DNA of 64,000 bases from Bugula neritina. Taxonomy: Eukaryota; Bryozoa; Gymnolaemata; Cheilostomatida; Bugulidae. Shown here piece after piece: positions 12,261 to 24,355 of the stretch. Each line of letters opens with the position of its first letter. Within the stretch, counting starts at the first letter, position 1. The DNA lies in contig OZ037767.1 in the NCBI GenBank assembly GCA_964035545.1, positions 28,129,628 to 28,193,627 of the forward strand. The letters are read 5' to 3'. The notes under the pieces were generated by a model, which was given only the letters and a program-made list of their open reading frames with translations, ran no database searches and was not told where the DNA came from. The translations under genes and the position numbers were made by a program.

Positions 12261-12898
12261 ATACAGTACTATATAGCCCACCACTAACATACATACAGTA
12301 CTACTTAGCCCACCACTAACATACACACAGTACTATTTAGCCCACCACTAACATACATACAGTACTATTTAGCCCACCACTAACATACACACAGTACTAT
12401 TTAGCCCACCACTAACATACATACTGCAGTACTATTTAGCCCACCACTAACATACACACAGTACTATTTAGCCCACCACTAACATACATACAGTACTATT
12501 TAGTCCACCACTAACATACATACAGTACTATTTAGCCCACCACTAACATACATACAGTACTATTTAGCCCACCACTAACATACATACAGTAATATTTAGC
12601 CCACCACTAACATACATACAGTACTATTTAGCCCACCACTAACATACATACAGTACTATTTAGCCCACCACTAACATACATACAGTACTATTTAGCCCAC
12701 CACTAACATACATACAGTACTATTTAGCCCACCACTAACATACATACAGTACTATTTAGCCCACCACTAACATACATACAGTACTATTTAGCCCACCACT
12801 AACATACATACAGTACTATTTAGCCCACCACTAACATACATACAGTACTATTTAGCCCACCACTAACTACATACAGTACTATTTAGCCCACCACTAAC
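12261..12898. repeat. 32-bp satellite, about 20 copies
   Basis: Tandem copies of a 32-bp unit containing CAGTACTATTTAGCCCACCA followed by CTAACATACATA. Copies differ by rare substitutions and small indels (TGCAG insert near 12424, a missing base near 12867). Confidence 0.95.
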
Positions 12899-15615
12899 TG
12901 TTGCCTTATACATTAATCATGTATACTCCAAATTAATCATTCACTGGCAATTATTGTGGTAAGACATCAAGATATAACATATTATTATGTTATAGCTTGG
13001 TGTTTAGAACTTTTTACAATGTAGCACTTTCATTATCCTATACATTGTATGTAAAGCATATTGTGGGTAGAGTTTGATGCAGGTAGCATATACTGTTATA
13101 GGTAGAGTATATTGTACGTAGAATATGATACAGGTAATTTTCATTCTATAGACTATAGAGTATAGACCTTCAAAAGGAAATATATAAAACCAAACTTGAG
13201 AGATGCAGTTTACATTTAGGCTCCATGTTTACCTACAAAACAAGGCCCTGGGCTACTTAGTAGTGAGTTGTTCAAACTTTACACAAATGGGGACAATGAA
13301 AGACTTAACAACAACTTTATTTACTGTACATAGAATGCAGTATCTATATTGCGTCATAACTTTGTGAATCAAGAGGGACTAAAAACAGCTGCTGAAACAT
13401 TTTTATATCAACTTGATAATTATTCACAGCTATGTTTTCAATTTACTATAATATAATTGGCTTGCGTATGACTGACTAATCTCGGAATGCAAACAGCCAC
13501 AACTATTTATAATTTATTAATTTGAATTGCCTGGCAATATAGAGCTATCAATCAGTTAGTGCACCACTGTCACTGTGATAACTTGAGATTACATTCTGAT
13601 CTGTTCTACTGAGAGTTGGACTTCTAGACTGCTACATACTGACTCTGAGTAAGTCTAACTGAATATATGTACTTCAAGGTGAAGTTACATTGTCACTAAT
13701 ATGAATAAATTTATATTTAAATTTTGATGCGAATAATTATTTGAATGTAGCATCAGAATATCTGGCTTGAGTGCTGTTAGGATATGCCTATGGATTAGGT
13801 TATTCCGAGAGAAATGTGTGTCTGTTATTTCAAATAACTCAACAATAATAGCTCTAGTCTTGTACAAAGATATCACTTTTCACCATACTCGTTTCCAACT
13901 GCTGGTTTTCAAATTCTGTTGAGAAAGCAACTGCTATATTTACTGCGGGGCAGTAGAAAAACCTGAACAAATGCAAAAGTTTCAAATAACGAATTTGCAG
14001 TACCTTTTCAAGACACTAAGTAGGTAAGTGTTGTTGAGGCAAGTAAAACGAGAATAATTTCTACAAATATGAAATTGTCTACCTAAATCCAAAACATAGA
14101 TAAAGAAAATTTCAACAAGCAGTAAGGAGCATTTTTGCTAATAGCTTAAAAAGTTATTTGCCCTTAAAATCAATTAAACTTGTTGAACTACTAATTAAAA
14201 ATCCAAGACACAAAAATATGCATTTCAATTCTTAATAGATTGTTCAGCGGTAGAAGGCATCATTTTTTCCAAAACTGCAAGAATCGATGAAATTAATGAA
14301 GAAATTATTGCAGTTTGTAGAAATCTTACAAGTCAGCACTTATTTCTGTCCTGTATAGCAAAAGGAAATATGTCACATGCATATATCAGCTGTAGAATAC
14401 AGAGTTACAGATTTTTGCTTAGCTTGTGTTTATAGATTCTGATTGGAAGCCTAATTACTTTCTGGAAGGTTACAAAGTTTCTTTAGTTCTAAGGCTATAA
14501 AATAGACTGCAATTCTACACTGACCTCCAAAATATGAGTACATGCAGAAAACATGTGTTTAATAAATATCAAAGAAAATTACAACATAAGAGAGATGGTC
14601 TATTCTTTGCCTTCATTAAAAATTCAGCTAAGCATTATAGAATTGATAGTTGCTTGTCATGGACGGTCTAAAAAAACAATGAGATGTGAGGAGAAAGACT
14701 AGGCTTTGAAAAGTTTTAATTGGATTAGAAATTCTAAAGCATGAAAGTAGATAATGCAGAGGTTTGAACTAGAGAACTAAGGCTATAGGCAGTTATTTAG
14801 CAAATTGCAAGTCATGTCATGTTTGACACAAACCTAACCAAGAATAATTAGAGTAGCAGGCTTCATTAGCTAGCCAAGTGTGGTTACTAATACATCTCGG
14901 CATGTGCCTAATGGAGGCAAGTAGTTGTGGTTCTTTTACCATAGCTTGTGTTCTCTAGAGGGAAGATGTTATCACCCACCCACACTGATATATAAATTTG
15001 AAAACAAAATTAAGTAAACCTATCACGGAATAACTCCATAGGTGAGCAACAAAAAATAATTTGGCAACTGGTTTCTTTTACATTCAGCATTTGGGCGAAA
15101 CCCAAATTGTTTTCCTGCCTATATATTTGGTCGTGTACAGCCATGAGGAGCTTGTCAAGGTGAAAGTTATGAGTAGAACATGGTTGTTCGCCTGCAAGAC
15201 ACCAGTGGATGACGTGTGGATGCTATTATAAATAACCACAGCTCTACATCTCAGTATCATTTCTAAGCTCACATCTTAGTGGTCAGTCAACCGTGGCTGG
15301 TTGATTGAATGATATGTTGATACACACAGGATATAATTAGTATAGAGAAGTTGATGAGTGAGTGAGGTTAGAAAGAAAGGAGCTAGTAGGTTGAACATAG
15401 CCAGGGTTTCACTAGTGATGTAGCTGTGCTCTGCGGGTTTAGACTAAATATAGTATAACACAGTGTAGGCAGCAATCTTACACAGTAGAGTACAGAGGTT
15501 TATACTTTCTATGATTATATTCTTCAGCTAAACTTTATCAGGACTAACAGATTAACTTAAGACTAATATCTGGACAACAAGAGAGGAACATAGCCTCAGA
15601 TCTATCAAAGGACTG

Positions 15616-18600
15616 ATGATGGACTTTATAAAAAGTTGCTTGTTTATTTTATTAGCGTGGACACCAGTCTATATTCTTGGACAGACAAGTATGTATATGA
15701 TAATATTATATTCCTTAACTTTACAACTGTAGTACTAGTTAAACAAATGGTTGCACATGTATAAAAACATTCACAATTGAACTGAAATCCCTGAAGTTTG
15801 CTATACACTTTTCACTAGAACATTTTGGCTTTGATATAGTACTTCTGAAATAAGGCTATGAATTGAGCTGTAGTAATATTAACATTAGACAACTGAAATG
15901 CACAGCTTAACTCCACAGAGTGAATGTAATGAGGTAAATGTATGGTAATGAATTACTCATAGTGGTAGGTTACACACAATAGATAAATATGTATATCGTT
16001 ATGTAACTGGAGAAGAGGATATATCACACTGCATTGTATAACAGTTGTGATACAAGAATCCCACATCCAAAATATTTATGTAGTTTTTACTGTATTACAT
16101 TGTTGTCTGTAAAATTGTGTTGTGTTGTACTGTGTCTGGTGCATATTGTGTTTACTGTGTATGTGTTTAGTTTAGATTGTGTTTACAATATACTACATCT
16201 TTGGTTTATATGGTGTTTACTGTGTTTGGTACAGATTATGTTTACGCTGAATGAGACAGCCATTCATAGAAATTAATTTGAAAACAAAAACAAAACGCTT
16301 TGAGTTTCAGTTGAATCAGCTTTGTCACCATTTTGTTTAAACAAAAGAGCAAATGTTGACCAGGATGTGAGAGATAAGGCAGAGCCATTTGCATTGAGTG
16401 TAACATCTGTGGCAGTTATTGACACTAACTCACATTCCATTAAGTCAACCAGTAAGATATTATATAAGAATGATATGTTTATAATTGGAGTTTTAGTGGG
16501 TCACATCCTATAAAATATTCATCTCTTCCATCGAACAACTTCAACTAATAACCTAGCATTGGTGCTCCAACATAGCACAATATTTACTTATTCTATCCTA
16601 TTAATAGTTCGACTGAACTGAATGAACTTAATATTACAATTAAATGTCTAAATGAAAACATAAATAAATGGTACAGTATACTACCACAGGTCTTGTACTT
16701 CATTAGCTAATTCATCATGTGTATATCTAGGTGTTGTATGTGTGTGTGCCCTAGGTAGAAATGAATATCTAAGCTACACAAGGGCAGCAGTGGCAGCTTA
16801 ATTGATGTGAATAAATTCCAATACTATCATTTTATAACTTAAGGTATCAACAACCAAACAATAAAAATGCTTTTTAAATAGAATAAACTGGCTGGTCAAA
16901 CACAAAACTGCAAAAAACGGCATCATTCAGTTTACTTAAACTATGTCGCAACCACTACTACTACTATAAAGACTACTGCTACCACTAGTACTACTACTAT
17001 GAAAACTACTACTACTACCACTAGTACTATTACTAGTTACTACCACTACCACTACTACCACCACCACTACTACCACCACTACTACCACCGCTACTATCAC
17101 TACTACTACTATCACTACTACTACTAATCTTACTGTCCTGCACTACTTGGTACTACTACTACTGTTACTTCCTCCAGGTACCACCTATACCAACAGCAAC
17201 ACTGCCACTCTTGTAGCAATAACCAGGTGTACACATACAGGCAATATTCTACCAACCACATCTTACACCACTCTGTCCCTCTTTCCTATGTTTATCCTAA
17301 TCAGGTTATCATAGAGTAGATCACAGGATTATACTCAGGATATGAAATTAATTCACTAATCCAGTTGCACCTGCTAAGTCTATAATACACATAACTGTGC
17401 TCATCTACTCCATCTCTAGTATGCATCATCAGTGTACAATTAGTATCATATTTCTTTTACTTGATGAACTGTACAAATTATAACTTCCGAAAAAAATACT
17501 TATTTCCATCTGCACTTTACTTTACCCTAACTGCTTGATTGGGGTGAACAACTTGGACTGTCACTTCGTTTCCATTGCTTTCCAAGCATATGTGAATGGA
17601 TTTTGCATAAATCCATTCCATGTTTGGAAACAGTTGCAATGAGATGTAATGTATATGATTCAAGAGAATGATATAAAATTGAGAAGACAACTTTCAATAT
17701 TTCTAAAAGTACTTTTGATGACAATGAATATATAGTGTAGTGATTTAATGGTTTAATGTGTGTTTTGTTTCAGCTGAGAAGAACTATCTGTCCCAGACAT
17801 CTGCAGTGTGCAGTGGAGCCAGCTATGAGCTTGGCTGCGGTACAGGAAATGGTGATAAGGTCATGAATGTCACCAAGGTCATTCTGGTCATAGAGGCAGA
17901 GGCACAGGCCTTTGCATGTGAAGATTCGCAGCTCTGTTCTTTGCATTTGGGTGGAGGTATGTGACATGTGGCGAATGATAATGTTATACTGTTAAGTGTT
18001 ATACTATTTAATATAATACTATTTAGCATTATACTATTTAGTAATATTATACTATTTAGTATTATATTACAGTATTTCACTGCCCAATACATTTAGCTAA
18101 TTACAATTACAAACTAATATTAATAACTAGTACCAATTATTAGGTATTCCTTTCCATAGCATTCAAAATCCATTTCAATCCAACAGTAATTTGTCTACTA
18201 TATTTTGTTCCTATTGATTAATAAGTTTTCTGTCACTTGTTACGTAAAGATTTAATCAACTCCGTAGCCTTTCCTAAACTGAACAAGCAATTCCCACTCT
18301 TATTAATTATAACTCTCTGTTTATTAAGATGATGACGACAATGTTCAAGAGGAGGTGCTATTAAACCTGGTCAAGTCTATCCACAGCAATTGTCAAGGTA
18401 AAGCCAGCTGTACAGGAACATTGCCTGCATACCAGCAAGTCAGCGTAAACTTTCCATCAAATGCCTACGGAGGCCTCTGCGGATGGGACAGCCCAGAATA
18501 CTTGAGTCAGCTCAGCATAGTCACAAAATGTGTTGGTAAGATAGACACAAGAAAAAGCTCTTGATTTTTTGCAGCTATTCACTTTGTTTCAAGTATAAAA

Positions 18601-20138
18601 ATAACTTATATCCATGCTTTATACAATTGCAAAAAAAGTAAGAATTAGTACATCCCAGTGCCAAATTTGCAGATGACAGGTGAAAATGAATGTTTTATCA
18701 AGTCATTTACTGTAATGCCAAACCCAGTAGCTACCATTTGCAGAAAATATTATTATTTCCATTAAAGTTAAATGATTAGCATCAAACATGGAATATAAAT
18801 GAACCACTAGCTATTGTTGTACACATCTTTTAGATTCTAAAACTAAGTCAATAAGAAAAGCTTAATCCTATGAACCTTCAAGTTTAAGTTTAGAATTTGT
18901 CTTCTCCTTAGTTGAACTTAGTATAGGCAATGACTGTTTCAAACATTTTTCTTTCTGAAATTCTTTTCAATTTTTGACCACAGAACTTACAGTGTTAATA
19001 AATTTATTCGCCTAGATTGTTAAAACTCCTTTACCATGTCAGCTCTCTTAATGACGTGTTGGTAGAATACAAAAAGTTTACTCATTTATGATTATGCAGT
19101 CAGCTAGCTACCACATAAAATGACACAATGAAGTCATCAAACCTTTATTCACAAGACCTACGGATAATATTAGTATCTTTGGAACTTAATTTGAATAAAC
19201 TTGCATTGCACAGATGCTGACCTAGTGAGCACACTACCGCCGTACGAATATTCACCAGGAGAAACCCCAACAACTAAACTGTCAACTACTACCACCGCCA
19301 CAACAACTACAACTACAACACCGACAACAACTAAACCAAAGACTACAGGGAAACCTGTCATTACCACAGTGGGAGAAAAAGGGGTGAAAAGTCCAAGGAT
19401 AGGGGGTCTGCAGCAACCAGCTATAGCAGGTTGGCGCCAGTGTTACAAGTGTAAAAGAGCGGTGTTTTACGCGGCAATATGCGAAGAGAAATCGGAACAG
19501 CCACGCAGACCAATACCAGAACGGTTCTGCCGGTAAACATAAAACGTAGCCAGTGTTCTAAGCTTAGATGTGAGCAATATGAGAAGAGAAGGCTGGAGCT
19601 GTAGATCAGTGTGGTGATGGTTGGCTTTACACTTTTTGTCTAACATCGAATAAACACCGCCATAAACACCGCTCTTTATGTTTTTATTTCATTTCTAAAT
19701 TTCTTAACATTTCTTTATAATTTATAACATAACTAATACGCAACCATTTGTCTGATATTTCCTAGTAATCAATTATCTAGCATGTGGAGTTGTCAACTTT
19801 CTCATAGAGTGAGTAACTCCTAAAAATATTTATCACCAAAATTTGTTTGATATCCAATTTTACTATTACAATCTTTTGTTATTACAGTTGTCAAGCCAGT
19901 GACCTACTTCTATTCACGTATTCTATGTCTAATTCTAGGAATAACCATAGCGTTCATTGCCCTAGGCGTTGTCGCTGGCGTCGCAGCTCTCGTAGGGGTG
20001 GCTATCCTCATTTACATCCTCTACAATAACTCAAGCAGAGGAGGAGCAGTGTCTAAAGCACCCAGTATTACCGAATATCCACTTAAAGGGACAACTCCAA
20101 ACGATAGTGAATTTGTAGAAAAGCAGCCCATAACCTGA
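15616..20138 (+). CDS. SLR3: SUEL-like single-pass membrane protein with a short divergent tail
   Basis: Exons 15616-15688, 17774-17956, 18329-18535, 19214-19429, 19888-20138; phase-1 introns; 309 residues. Exon 1 is a signal peptide (MMDFIKSCLFILLAWTPVYI). Exons 2 and 3 carry the eight cysteines, with C-QGKAS-C as the C5-C6 motif; the WW motif of the core paralogues is absent. Exon 4 is a Thr-rich stalk ending QQPAIAG, like the QPALAG of SLR6. Exon 5 holds a transmembrane helix (LGVVAGVAALVGVAILIYIL) and a roughly 40-residue tail with one tyrosine in ITEYPL; the LGAPQAQ and EYTGVKP motifs of the other tails are missing. The exon 4 donor (gttggc) is weak; without it the frame runs on to a stop at 19536 through transposon-like sequence. 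A poly(A) signal follows the stop by 13 bases. Confidence 0.78.
16950..17170. repeat. ACT/ACC trinucleotide-rich tract in SLR3 intron 1
   Basis: Imperfect (ACT)n and (ACC)n triplets dominate this stretch. It could be read as Thr-rich coding sequence, but no flanking splice sites and domain context support an exon. Confidence 0.75.
17990..18066. repeat. Short tandem repeat TATACTATTTAG(TA) in SLR3 intron 2
   Basis: About five degenerate copies of TTATACTATTTAGTA follow the exon 2 donor closely. Confidence 0.7.
19451..19678. mobile_element. Small inverted-repeat element (MITE-like) downstream of SLR3 exon 4
   Basis: Bases 19451-19474 (AAAAGAGCGGTGTTTTACGC within) and 19657-19678 are near-perfect inverted copies around the core AGAGCGGTGTTT. 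The interior of about 180 bp has no gene. It begins 21 bp past the exon 4 donor, so the open frame beyond that donor is largely the element. Confidence 0.55.
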
Positions 20139-20151
20139 TGCTGTAAAGCTA

Positions 20152-20157
20152 AATAAA
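20152..20157 (+). terminator. Poly(A) signal AATAAA of SLR3
   Basis: Canonical hexamer 13 bases after the SLR3 stop codon, followed by a T/G-rich stretch, as expected for a cleavage site. Confidence 0.6.
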
Positions 20158-21226
20158 AGTTGTTGTTTTTCGAGTCTCCTCCAGTAATATTTTAGTTTTA
20201 TTACCTACTCAGTTACAACACATATTATTTGTTGTCCTCAGCTCTGATAGCTGCATATCAGATGCGGTTTTGAGTACTTCTTTATTTTTGTATTATACAT
20301 GTATCAGTTTTTTATATCTCATTAACCGTTGTACCATGTACGTTAGATATTGAAATGGGAATGACAACTTCTATAGTGTATATATGTATTTTATTCAGAC
20401 AAGCAATTAAAACACTTTATATAATATGTAGAAGTTTTGTTTTTACTAGTTATTGTATGTAAATTTCAATTACTAAAAAATTTTATAAATATTGAAGTTT
20501 GTGCAATGAATAGTTTGATAAACACTTGTTGATAGTGAGCAACGCATGTTCAGAATTGAAATAATTTTAGCTAAAAACTCTGTCAAACAACAACTCCTAA
20601 AGCATACTTGCTGTTTTTGCCACTCGTTGAGTCATATAACATTGTACTTCACCCAAAATGGTTTTGTTAAAGATGTTTACAAGACTTTTAATAATAAATA
20701 AGATGGAATTGGGAAATATAGTTTTAAAACTATAACTTATGCTGATTTGACCTTAAAATATATGCTAATTGCAGGCATATGCAGATATGTCATGCAGCGT
20801 AGTTGGTGCAGAGCATATTGAGGGCCCATACGAAAACAGGGTTCTAGTCATGCCTGGAACAGTTCATAAACAGATAGTTGTAGACTAAGTTCCTTGTTGC
20901 TGAACAGCTAGCTGGGTGGTGCTACCCTACACTCTATATATTTGAAATAACAGATCAAATGTAGGATTTACGGTTTTAACACCTGAATATTATAGGTAGT
21001 CAAAGCTAGTAACACAACATGCAGTTCCCCATCTGATAGTACATATGTATTACTACAAAAATTGTCTTTTCTTGTACAAACCCATCTTGTCAATGCTACA
21101 GCTGTGTAACTGAATAAACTTTTATTTTTCATTTTTATTTTCAAAATTATGAAACTTAATTTCCTTAATTATGAGCCAAAAAGAACTTAGTTCACACTAA
21201 ATTTCTGTTATATAGGACGCTTCTCA

Positions 21227-21241
21227 CCCCCCCCCCCCCCC
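21227..21241 (+). repeat. Poly-C tract (15 C)
   Basis: Uninterrupted run of 15 cytosines in intergenic DNA. Confidence 0.9.
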
Positions 21242-22254
21242 TTTGATGCTAAGCTAACAGGCTGAATAATATTTATTGCTGCGTTGACGGAACTCTTTGG
21301 AATAAAACCATAAATACATGATACATGGTAACAGAATTTAGAACTGCCATGTTATGTATCTCTATTAAAATGACAGTGTCGCTTACGATTCAACACACAT
21401 TCAACATACTGATAACACCAAGACCTCACAGTCAACCCTACACAGTATATCCTGCGCAAACTTGAGACTTTTTCAGCTGAAGTTTTGTTGGCAGAGTGGT
21501 TGGAGTAAGATGGCCTCAAGTTACTGATGTAAGCCGGGAAGTTTCTTAGGCTATGACGTGTTTCACATAGGCAAGAGTGGGTGAAGTGACATGACCAGAC
21601 AAGTGAGCTATGGTGGCCTGATGCCACATCTCTTACCATCTTATAGACACTTGCCACCATCTGCCAGAAATGTGCTACTAGGAATCATCAATCAAGTAAT
21701 CAACTGATAGCAGTGATCTACTTGCCCTAGTGGCTGAACAGACTGTAGCATGGTGCTCTTACACTACACTGAGCAGCTGGGGTAAAATTGTTGTAAAATT
21801 AGGGATATTATTTGCTAGTCTTTTCTAAATATTTCTTATGTTGAAACAATAAAATACTGAACATAACACTCTCAACTCCCACCAGGAGGGTGAAGAGGCT
21901 TCATGAATTGAGAAGTTTGTAACATAATACATTATAAATAGATGAAAAATAATTTTGACCTTTGCATTCTAAGATGTGGATCAACCAGTATTTTTTTAAT
22001 AAATAACTTCATCCCTCAAATTACCAATTGCAAATGCAAAAAAAGTGTCTTCATACATAATGAATGGAGTTTTAGCAGCCCAAGCAACATTGGAAAATAT
22101 TAGCGAATGAGAAATTTTTCTCGAAGTGACAATTGTTTAGCATGACCTAAACTATGAAAACTCATTTCTTATTATAAAAAATAAAAATAATAATAATCTA
22201 ATGCGTGTGCAAATGGTCTATTAGAGTTGAACTGCTTTAGCTGTTGCAAATGAG

Positions 22255-22261
22255 AAAAAAA
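22255..22261 (-). terminator. RNA polymerase III terminator of tRNA-Met
   Basis: Seven A on the plus strand, read as T7 on the minus strand, four bases after the tRNA 3' end. Confidence 0.8.
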
Positions 22262-22265
22262 TTAA

Positions 22266-22338
22266 TGCCCCGAGTGAGGATCGAACTCACGACCTTCAGA
22301 TTATGAGACTGACGCGCTGCCTACTGCGCTATCGAGGC
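22266..22338 (-). tRNA. tRNA-Met (CAU), elongator type
   Basis: 73-nt cloverleaf on the minus strand. The acceptor stem GCCTCGA pairs with TCGGGGC (one G-T wobble), with discriminator A. The anticodon loop CTCATAA gives CAT, and the T arm GTGAG-TTCGATC-CTCAC is perfect. A box B-like GTTCGATCC is present. Immediately downstream on its strand is a T7 run (complement of 22255-22261), a standard Pol III terminator. The sequence is very close to animal elongator tRNA-Met. No intron. Confidence 0.97.
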
Positions 22339-24355
22339 ACTTGCTGATGAGTGTGAAAACAAAACTACTTATTATAAAGGGGCAAATGCTATGTGGGCTT
22401 TGTATTACACGAGTCTTTGCACATATCGTTAGATAGAAACAATCAACAAGTCAAACTTGGTCGGACTGGGCCAGTCGGTCTACCGAGCTTGAACCCAGTC
22501 CACTGTATAAAATACAGAAAAAAAAACTGTCAGATCAATTTTAAATGCTAATATAAGTCCAGTTATTTAATTGGTCATCTTTTTGCCTAACTACCTTCTA
22601 TTACTTTTAGAACTAGTTTCATTCACTCACCTCATTCCCCTTTGAGTTTCAAGTAGCCATGTTATTTTTAGGCTATATATTAGCCTATAATTAGTGTACA
22701 TGTATTTATAAAATTAATGTGCATAGTCAAATATATGGCCAGCTACTCCATATAGTAAAATATTGATAAATGGTAACATTAAAGTAAATATGGTAGGCCT
22801 ATAGTAAATTAATGAACAATATTTATTGATCAATGTAACTTGAGACCGATATTAATGGACAAATTATGTCTTAATTTCTTCTGAAGTTGATACTAATACT
22901 CGAAGACGGAATCATTTAAATGACAAAATTAGCTAAGCTATTTCTATTTATATGAATCTATATAGAACCAAGTGATTTTGCAACTATTTCTAGGGCTCAA
23001 GAGTTTAAAAAACCACGTAATTCCTGGTTAAAAACATCAAGATTGAGCAATAAACAAAATAAGATATTTATAGCACAGATGAACAAGAATTTACCCCATT
23101 ACCATATCTGTATCAGGATTAATGTTACTAATAGTTATGAGAAATCTGAGGAAGCATGTGACCCGAATCTAATTATTAAATAAATGACAACACTGACTTC
23201 CACACCTGAGTAGACATACTGCTTGGGGATCAAGGTAATCATTAAAACATAATCAACAGGAATTTATGAAATTATGAGAATTATTAGAAGGACATACATG
23301 TGTACTACATACCATGAAATATGCATACCTAAATTTCACCACACCTTACCATGCATATGTTACCTAGTGTTTTTCTAGTGTACAGAGGAGATAACTTTAC
23401 TTGTTGGTTATAGTTTATTGACTAATGATTGAAGATCTCAATTCTATGATTACTTAATGTTTAAGTAAATAATTGCTCTTGCCCAGTTGGGTAAAGTATA
23501 GCTGCAATTTTCAAGTTGTATCTGCTGAAATGTTATGTATAATATAATCGAAATGACATCTTCTAAGCATACAGGTTTTAGAAAAGAACTTCATGAGTGC
23601 TGAAGTTGATTTTCTGAGTGTAATGTTTAGATACCACTTGCATCAACATCAATCTACTGGAAGTTTTAAGCTTAAATTTCATATGACTAAAAGAACACTC
23701 TGGTATACCAGCTGATAGCTCCAGTTGGCTACTGTTTGTAAATTCTGCTTCAGTAGATACAGCTACCTGCACAACTTGCCACCAACTTAATGCTCAAGTA
23801 TTGTCATCACACTGGCTACTAGTTGCAGACCACCACACCAATAGTTTACTAAATATTACACAAACCTTGCACACAAATAATGATAATAAGAATAGTTTAA
23901 CACTAGAATTACATAGTAAACAACTGGTACATTATGTTCTCCACTGCCTATGTCATCTATTTTAAAAATAAACATATAGGAAAGCAAAATAACTAATTTT
24001 ATGATAAGACATTACAACTTATAAGTTACCTAATTAAAACATAAATGCTACTGAATTATAATCTACACTTCCTGAGAAAGAAACCACTTTTTATCAAAAT
24101 CAGTAATTAGTCACCCTCATGGACTGCTTCGTGAATTACTTAGCTCTGCAGCGAGGCCAAACGCCATCGTCATAGCAACCAAGGAAATATTTTGGCTCAG
24201 TCACAAAGTGGAAATGCATTAGATATAACAGACTTGGTGGAGTAGAAGAGAAAGTGGAAGTGCATTTTGCAGAAGGAGTACAGAAGGGTTTAGAGGTTTG
24301 GTGAATGAGGGAAGGGAAAGTGTATTAAAGAAAACTTGAGAATACTTGAGAAGAA

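Larger units (their letters stand above)
8115..15615. other. 7.5-kb intergenic region rich in satellites and transposon remnants
   Basis: No exon was recognised on either strand. It holds the 8.55-kb and 10.3-kb minisatellites, the 9.0-kb MITE, the 11.05-12.14 kb inverted-repeat element nested in a satellite, and the 12.3-kb 32-bp satellite, all listed separately. From about 12.9 to 15.6 kb I see only AT-rich non-repetitive DNA. Confidence 0.5.
20139..24355. other. Intergenic region between SLR3 and SLR4
   Basis: Contains the SLR3 poly(A) signal, a 15-C tract and the tRNA-Met gene. The rest is AT-rich, and I found no exon of the SLR type or of any other recognisable gene. Confidence 0.5.

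Noticed and set aside
12261-12898. Possible CRISPR array
   Set aside because: The repeats are contiguous with no unique spacers, and the DNA is eukaryotic. The same holds for the other tandem arrays.
16034-16276. Hydrophobic frame resembling a membrane protein in SLR3 intron 1
   Set aside because: Composition is low-complexity TGT/TTT-rich, with no homology, no splice support and a position between two well-supported exons.
17041-17165. Thr-rich stalk exon in the ACT/ACC tract
   Set aside because: SLR3 already has a properly phased Thr-rich exon 4 after the lectin-like exons; this tract precedes them and has no convincing exon borders.
21352-21660. 102-codon minus-strand frame
   Set aside because: No recognisable domain or splice context; length is within chance and it does not match ASCC3 or SLR proteins.
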